A stretch of DNA of 13,745 bases from Byssochlamys sp. IMV 00236 (lineage: Eukaryota > Ascomycota > Eurotiomycetes > Eurotiales > Thermoascaceae): contig MSJH02000210.1 in the NCBI GenBank assembly GCA_001931875.2, forward strand, positions 1 through 13,745, read 5' to 3'. The position numbers were made by a program, and so were the translations under genes. Below, piece by piece: positions 8,554-13,745 of this stretch (position 1 is the first letter of the stretch; the number at the start of each line of letters is the position of its first letter). The notes under the pieces were generated by a model, which saw only the letters and a program-made list of their open reading frames with translations, was not told where the DNA came from and ran no database searches.

Positions 8554-8787
8554 TTCAATGAAGCCTTTCCAGCAATATTCCCAGAAACAGTATCTGAACC
8601 TTCAGACTCTTCTGACTCAAAAAAATATCTGTCGAAATTCAAAAAATCTTTGGTAGACTCCCTTTTTGAAAAGGTATTTTTCAGTCTGTCAGCCTTAAAA
8701 TACCTTAAAAGCTACCATTGTAATAATAATAACTTACCAAGATTCATCTGTAACTCATACCATTTAGAACACGGTTTTATCCAATAA
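8554..8787 (+). pseudogene. ATG-less open fragment, possible front part of the nuclease element
   Basis: 77 codons are open between TAA (8551) and TAA (8785) without an initiating ATG near the front. The translation contains FPETVSEPSDSSDSKKYLSK and then FKKSLVDSLFEKVFFSLSAL: an acidic Ser-rich segment followed by a Lys-rich helix-like stretch. The bias is that of real protein, not of random AT-rich translation. It lies about 140 bp upstream of, and on the same strand as, the coiled-coil part of the Fanzor-like pseudogene, so it may be that gene's disordered N-terminus. It could also belong to an unrelated decayed gene. Confidence 0.35.
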
Positions 8788-8926
8788 GATAATATCTGGC
8801 TTATTTTCTTAATATAATAATTAACAAAACCAAGGCACTACATAATATATATGTTTTACCTGGGCTCAAGACTGTTAGGATCAATGGTTATTACTGAATG
8901 AAATACCTGCTGATATAATAGGATGA

Positions 8927-10377
8927 TATCAGCAAGAAGGAAGTAGGAAAAGAAAGATAGATGATCGCCAGCGTGAGGTTTCAGATAGATCAACAATATT
9001 GCAGGCAGAAGTTGATGCTCTGCAACGGCAGCTTAGAACGTATTATTCTGATAGAAGACAATTTGTTCTCCATAATGAAATCAGAAGGCTAAAAAAGAAA
9101 TGAATCACTAATAAATCAAGATCATTGACAGCTGTTGAGGAGGCACAAAACAAGGCAACATACAATGAGATCCAGCAAGCCAAGATAAGAAGGAATGCGA
9201 TATATGAAAAGATTATTGATACAAAACAAAAGTTATCAGATGCAAGAATGAAATTGTACCTTATCCATAATCAATTTAACCCAGAGTTAATAGAAAGCAG
9301 ACAACAGAACACAATTACCCGGCATAGCTACAAAGGCATAGATAAAGTGGAGAACTTTAAAATCAACGATGGCCTATTAAAGCCTGATATAGTAACTTTT
9401 TCAGGCACGGATAATGGACTGGTGACAATGACAGAAACTGTGAGAATGCTTTTAGACAGATTCGAATTCCATTTGAAGCTTTACAACCATGGTAAGTATT
9501 TAAAGTTTAGCTTTTATATTCATTAAAGCTAATTCAATTACGAATGTCAAAATAGAATTTCAAACAATATCCAATGAAAATCAGTTTTTAATCTGAGCAA
9601 GCCTTTTAAGGTGAAGTCAAGCGATATACATTAACATAATGGAGTAAGAAAAATGATGGAAAAGTTGCAACGAGCCAAAAAGAATGACAACAAAAGAATA
9701 TTACAGATAGAGTCAGAAATCGCTGAAAAAAGTAAAATGAGGGAATAATGAAGCCAAGCAACATCGTGACGAACTCAGAAACTTTTACTATTCATAGAAC
9801 ATACAAACTGCAGAAAAAGAAAGTTTATTGACCACCTTTGTTCAAATGAGAAGAAAATCCAGTTTAAGCAATCACAAAATACTTCAAAAAAGTCTCTTCT
9901 GGTCATATTCGTTGGTGACAGAGGTCTGCGCATTGGCTCCAAGATTAAAGGTTTCCAAAAGTATGGTAGCAATAGGAAGTCGAACAAGAATAGTTTGTAC
10001 ACGACTGTATGCATAACGAACGAGCATAATACATCACAAACCTGCTTGTTTTGTTCCCTACCATCTGGTACAAGGAAAAAAAAAACAATACAGTTAAGCT
10101 TAAACAAGTAAAAGGTAGCTTTGTTTGCATGAGCCCAAAATGCCAATCAGTCTGTGCTAGAAAGGTGACCCACAGCCGAGACACGGTTAGCGCCACTGCG
10201 ACTGCCTTGGCTGGTTTGTTCACTCTCCTTTTTGGTATACCTTTCCCTGAATTTAACCGAAGAAAAAGCCAGTCAGATACTGACAAATTTGAAGATCTTG
10301 CCGCTCACTTTCCGCAAAAGAAACGTAGATCGTTGGCTTTATTACTTTGGATAAGACTCAGTTTGACAAATGAATAG
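8927..10377 (+). pseudogene. TnpB/Fanzor-like RNA-guided nuclease (OMEGA type), broken copy
   Basis: Fragments in order on one strand: 8927-9103, a coiled coil (ILQAEVDALQRQLRTYYSDR) ending in TGA; 9104-9526, same frame, with IVTFSGTDNGLVTMTETV, where the Asp at 9410-9412 fits RuvC-I; 9653-9748, a Lys/Glu helix (MMEKLQRAKKNDNKR); 9770-10054, with LLVIFVGDRGLRIGSKIKGF, then TNEHNTSQTCLFC; 10051-10377, with FVCMSPKC and HSRDTVSATATALAGL. The C-x2-C (10043-10054) and C-x4-C (10126-10143) pairs form a zinc ribbon, and RD (10177-10182) matches RuvC-III (DRDxNAA type). NEHNTSQTC aligns with the dEyrTSktC motif of TnpB zinc ribbons; its Glu (10022-10024) may be the alternative catalytic Glu reported for Fanzors. 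Damage: TGA at 9101, TAA at 9746, a one-base loss near 10054, further frame changes around 9750-9830. A GTAAGT donor at 9492 hints at a former intron. The copy cannot make a full protein. Family call is from motifs. Confidence 0.62.
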
Positions 10378-10686
10378 ACCAGAAACTAACTCTTTCAATT
10401 TTCGCCTATTCTTCCTCTTCTCGATTTGCCATGGTATGTACAAATATTTATTGAAATTTGAGCTCGTTTACTAATGTTATATTTGTGTCTCAATTTTATG
10501 ATTCGTAATTCATTTATCCTCTCAATAATGATATATAAAGTAGCATCTGAACACTGTAGCGCTACGATATTTCTTTCTTGTTCCTTATGCAGCACCCTGA
10601 TGTATTATATTATTGGTCATAAAGAAGTTGCTGAGGATGCTGTACATTCAAAGGGAAAGAAAGAACGAAAGAAAGTGGGATAAACC
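10378..10686 (+). other. Possible small broken or spliced gene, unresolved
   Basis: A CT-rich leader (10390-10430) ends in an ATG at 10434 that is followed at once by a strong donor, GTATGT (10437). A good acceptor (CTTATGCAG, ending 10592) precedes a segment coding, in one frame, YYIIGHKEVAEDAVHSKGKK and ending in TAA at 10683. The joined frame does not match the ATG, so either the gene is broken or the model is wrong; an acceptor near 10542 would keep a frame open from an ATG at 10374. The GHKEVAEDA...KGKKERKKVG tail weakly recalls CsbD-like stress proteins, but the glycine spacing differs. Low confidence. Confidence 0.25.
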
Positions 10687-11366
10687 CAAGCTACTATCAA
10701 CATTATATTCGTACATATTCGTCCTCTTTTCTTTTTGCTCTTGCATATATATATTATGAAGGATTATGGAAAATCACATAGCTATTGCTCTTCAATATGA
10801 CAATTGGCTAAGCCTATGCGTATAAGAATGAGAAACGTAGCCTCTGAAATTGCCTAGACTAGAAGGTTGCTTGATCAAGCATTATTATGTCTCACTCTTG
10901 TAGTTTTGATCTAATTTTTATTATAAACACTGCTGTATTAAAAGCATACACTCATACAGAGACCTATTCATTCCCTTTTATTATCCAATTATTAAAGCAG
11001 GTATTATTAGGTAAACATATGGACAATCCTTGTAAGTTGCTTATTGATATGCTATGCTTTCGTTCGTTTATTGTTTATTCATCAATAAGCACATTTCATC
11101 AAGGTTTAATTAAAACATAGTAAAAGCGAAAAAGGGCGTTTTTCATTTTAAAGGCATGAGTCAACATTAGTAAAAACTGACTTCATTAAGGCTTTATAAA
11201 GAGAGAAAAGGTATGAGCCAATGAGTGGTCATTTGTTTCAAAATTTCCCTTTTTGATTTCCTTTTTGTTGTTGTGCGACCCTTCTTTCTTTTTTGCTACT
11301 TCTTTGCCTCTCTTTGTCTACCCTTTGTCTCTTTCTATTTCTCTTTCTTTCTCTCTCTTTTTTGAT
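10687..11366. other. Intergenic region and upstream promoter of the PP4R1-like gene
   Basis: No gene is called. A 77-codon frame (10887-11120) starts with ATG but has AT-driven composition (Ile, Leu, Phe, Ser, Thr) and no motif. From about 11268 to 11362 the plus strand is a long pyrimidine tract (CTTTCTTTTT, CTCTTTCTTTCTCTCTC), typical of fungal promoters just upstream of the TATA box. Confidence 0.5.
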
Positions 11367-11379
11367 TATATATAAAAAG
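11367..11379 (+). promoter_or_regulatory. TATA box of the PP4R1-like gene
   Basis: TATATATAAAAAG sits 44 bp upstream of the ATG at 11423, right after the pyrimidine tract. It gives a very short leader, the same layout as at the secreted-peptide gene. Confidence 0.6.
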
Positions 11380-11422
11380 AGACAAATCCATTATTAGCAT
11401 ATAGAACTTACATTTTAGAAAT

Positions 11423-13686
11423 ATGGCTGGTAAATAAAAAGAAAATAATGTGATAAAGGGCTTATGACTTAACCTTTTCTCAAGATCTCGGTTTTGATTT
11501 TACTGATGATGACTATGAAAAAGAAGATAATTTAACCAATGATGTTGTTGAAACTATTCCTACTATTAAAGAACCTCTACCATCAGAATCTAATGAAGGT
11601 AATTGTTAAATATGGGAAATATTCATGTGAATCACAAATCACTCATTCTTTATTCATTTAAAAAGAAGAAGATTTACTTGCAGATGAAAAGTGGACACCT
11701 GCTGAACGCGTGTATGCATTTAAAGAAGGCGACATTCTTATCCACAGGTTGTTATTGTTGAATGTGTGTCTGTATTAGAATTAATCTTTGAAGGGTAGAC
11801 TTTTATTAGCCAAAGAATTACCAAATGCACTAGAAGAGCTTGGTACTGAAGCATCCGTACAACATGTGATACCCATCATGGAGAAATTGTCGTCTGATTC
11901 AGATGACACAGTGAGAGAAACATTTTCAAGCGAACTGGACCAAATATTACTTTATTTTTACAAAGTATATATTTATAAATTTATAAAACAAGAGACACAG
12001 AAGCTAATATTTTATAGAACACACCTTGTACATTCACACGTAAAGAAGACAGCACACAGGATAAATCATTTGCCCCTCTCATGATCACTATCCTCTTGGA
12101 CCAAAATTCAGCCGTCGCTTCACTAGGTCAGCAAGCAATCATTACCGTCGTGAGCATGCTACGTGAAAACGATATGAAAGACCTGATTGATTCAGAGATA
12201 CACAAGGGCCTCATCGACGGACTGATGGCTATTGTCGACGGCAAATCAAAACGACCGCATTTTGAGGATCGCCGTGTGTCGATTGACAATGAAATAGAGA
12301 GACGTCGGTCGTCTACACCTGGATTTGAATCGACAGAGGATGAGTTTGATCAAGGAGAAGTCAGCTTGGCTAAAGTGACATGTATATCAGTAAGTTTTTT
12401 GGCTCAAAATAATAAATTGTCATTGTGTAACTGGGTGCCTTTCTTTTTGCAAGTTAGTTGCGTCGATTGCAAATATATTGGGCAAAGAAAAATGTGTGGA
12501 AACTTGCTTGCCGATTATTGAACAGCTTGCGTCCGATACGATGTTTTATGTTAGAAAAGAGGCAGCGGCTGCTATTGGAAATTTGGCACTTGTACTCGAC
12601 ACTGAGTTAGTAGAGCAGCGATTGGTAATAAAGGCCGATTGTGTTGTATGTTTGCTCATTCATTGCCCTATAGCTCCCACTGTATCGTCAATTCTGCGAG
12701 GATCAAATCTGGCATGTGCGCAAATCATGTGTACTAGCACTTCCCTCAGTTTGCAGCGCACTATCAAATCAAGCCAAGATTGACCTGACGGTGACAAGTG
12801 TCGAAACTTTCCGTAACGATGTCTCACGTAGTGTACGCAACACATTAGCTGATATTGTTGGCGAACTCATCGCACGATTCCTACCTGCCGACTGGGAAAA
12901 GACGGGTCAACCAGGCAAGATACCTGAACCGCTCCTGTCTTACTTTCTTTCCTTGGGCGCTACAACGGCAAACAGCAGCAATACACAGATGCTCAAGCTC
13001 GAAATAGATCGACCTTTCATCTGCGCCTATAACTTCCCGGCCGTCGTCATGACCGCCGGTGCCGATTTTTGGGACACTCACTTGCGTGAAACTTACTTGA
13101 ACCTGACCAAGGACTACCAGATCAAGGTTCGTTGCACCTTCGCGCACTCTCTGCACGATATTGCACGCATTATCGGCCCTGAACGAACCGAGCGTGACCT
13201 CGTCCAGATCTTTGCCCTTTATCTTATGGACCTCGATGATGTCAAACAGGGTGTGCTGGAGCATCTGGCTGATTTCTTGGGCACCTTGGCTGTGTCCTCA
13301 CGAAATGAATATATTCCAATCCTTGCCGAAGTCTGGGATGGCGTCGCTACTAACTGGCACCTGCGCAACATCTTGGCTCGTCAGCTTCGTGAGATCTCTT
13401 TACTCTTTGATGCCTCACGAGTGGTCGAACATGTCCTGCCCCTTGTCGTCCGTGCATGCCATGACGAATTTGCTGCTGTCCGACAGACTGGTGTTAGCGT
13501 CTTCCCTGTCATCTTGGACGTCGTGAGACATGCTGTCGAGGAAGACGGCGAGAGCCTGTCTCAGGCAGACGGGTACGGTGACGATGTTGTCGAGAACAAA
13601 AAGAATTTTGCTCTTGCCTTACTGAGCCACGTCATGGAGAGGCTGGACGAATTTGCACGCTCAAACCATTACCGAGGTCGACTTGT
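11423..13686 (+). CDS. Serine/threonine-protein phosphatase 4 regulatory subunit 1-like HEAT protein, 5' part
   Basis: Scaffold/regulatory subunit predicted to bind the PP4 catalytic subunit. Exons: 11423-11429, 11485-11598, 11666-11747, 11799-11964, 12018-12389, 12454-12624, 12674-13686; 641 codons plus two bases, then a GTAAGT donor at 13687 and the window ends, so the 3' part is missing (human PP4R1 is about 950 residues). It starts MADL like the mammalian protein. HEAT-type blocks include MFYVRKEAAAAIGNLALVL, IWHVRKSCVLALPSV and VRCTFAHSLHDIARIIGP, with DLDDVKQGVLEHLADFLGTL matching the PP4R1 DLDEVxxGVLKHLxDFLKLL signature and CAYNFPAVVMT matching its CAYSLPGVALT. A Ser/Asp-rich insert (about residues 195-232, RRSSTPGFESTEDEFD) could be phosphorylated. 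Introns are 49-85 nt, all GT-AG; the third uses an unusual GTTGTT donor. Intron 2 has alternative in-phase acceptors (after 11665, 11668 and 11683). A TAA at 13688 is read only if the last intron is retained. Confidence 0.88.
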
Positions 13687-13745
13687 GTAAGTCTTATTGA
13701 CAAGTATCAAAAATATGCTCATTTTTTTTTTTTTTTTTTTTTTTT
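13687..13745 (+). other. Start of an intron, running into a terminal T homopolymer
   Basis: GTAAGTCTTATTG at 13687 is a consensus donor for the last visible exon. The sequence then reaches 24 consecutive T (13722-13745), where the window stops. Together with the 41-A run at 8-48 this suggests the window is a whole contig ended at homopolymers. Confidence 0.6.

Noticed and set aside
9775..10286. Two minus-strand open frames (10146-9775 and 10286-9945)
   Set aside because: They are antisense to the zinc-ribbon part of the Fanzor-like pseudogene, whose plus-strand motifs are far more specific.
10887..11120. 77-codon plus-strand open frame starting with ATG
   Set aside because: AT-driven composition, no domain, no clear splice partner or promoter; openness of this length is expected by chance here.
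12660..13526. Additional open frames on both strands over the PP4R1-like exon 7
   Set aside because: Shadows caused by the higher GC content of this exon; the plus-strand HEAT frame aligns with PP4R1 throughout.
1..13745. CRISPR array, rRNA gene, long terminal repeats or bacterial operon signals
   Set aside because: No regularly spaced repeats, no conserved rRNA blocks and no long direct repeats were seen; spliceosomal introns show that the DNA is eukaryotic.

Overview
The window looks like nuclear DNA of an early-diverging fungus, most likely a member of the Mucoromycota (Mucorales type). The signs are AT-rich spacers, intron-dense genes with 49-79 nt introns (GTAAGT/GTAAAT-like donors, CTAAC/TTAAC branch-like motifs, TAG/CAG acceptors), pyrimidine-rich leaders before start codons, and decayed DNA transposons between genes. 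It starts within a few bases of a 41-base A run and ends inside a run of 24 T, so it may be one complete short-read contig broken at homopolymers.

Layout. 1-901 is AT-rich and empty. About 902-2026 holds a decayed Tc1/mariner-like element with a minus-strand transposase pseudogene. 2857-4913 is an intact ten-exon class 3 (fatty) aldehyde dehydrogenase gene. Only 45 bp later, 4959-5541 is a two-exon gene for a small Myb/SANT-like (trihelix-type) protein. 5542-7815 is a long gene-poor stretch with inverted repeats and scraps of decayed reading frame. 7872-8138 is a small single-exon gene with a good TATA box, encoding a short secreted, cysteine-free peptide. About 8554-10377 contains the most striking item: a broken TnpB/Fanzor-like (OMEGA-type) nuclease gene with a coiled-coil front part, a RuvC-I-like motif, a zinc ribbon and a RuvC-III-like motif spread over several frames. 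11423 to the right end is the 5' part of a gene for a PP4 regulatory subunit 1-like HEAT-repeat protein, cut off by the window end.

The three recognisable host genes (aldehyde detoxification, a putative DNA-binding protein, a phosphatase scaffold) have no obvious functional link; they look like ordinary chromosomal neighbours separated by transposon debris. The unrecognised secreted peptide lies between two such debris regions. All gene models were read by eye from splice signals and family motifs; no search was run.
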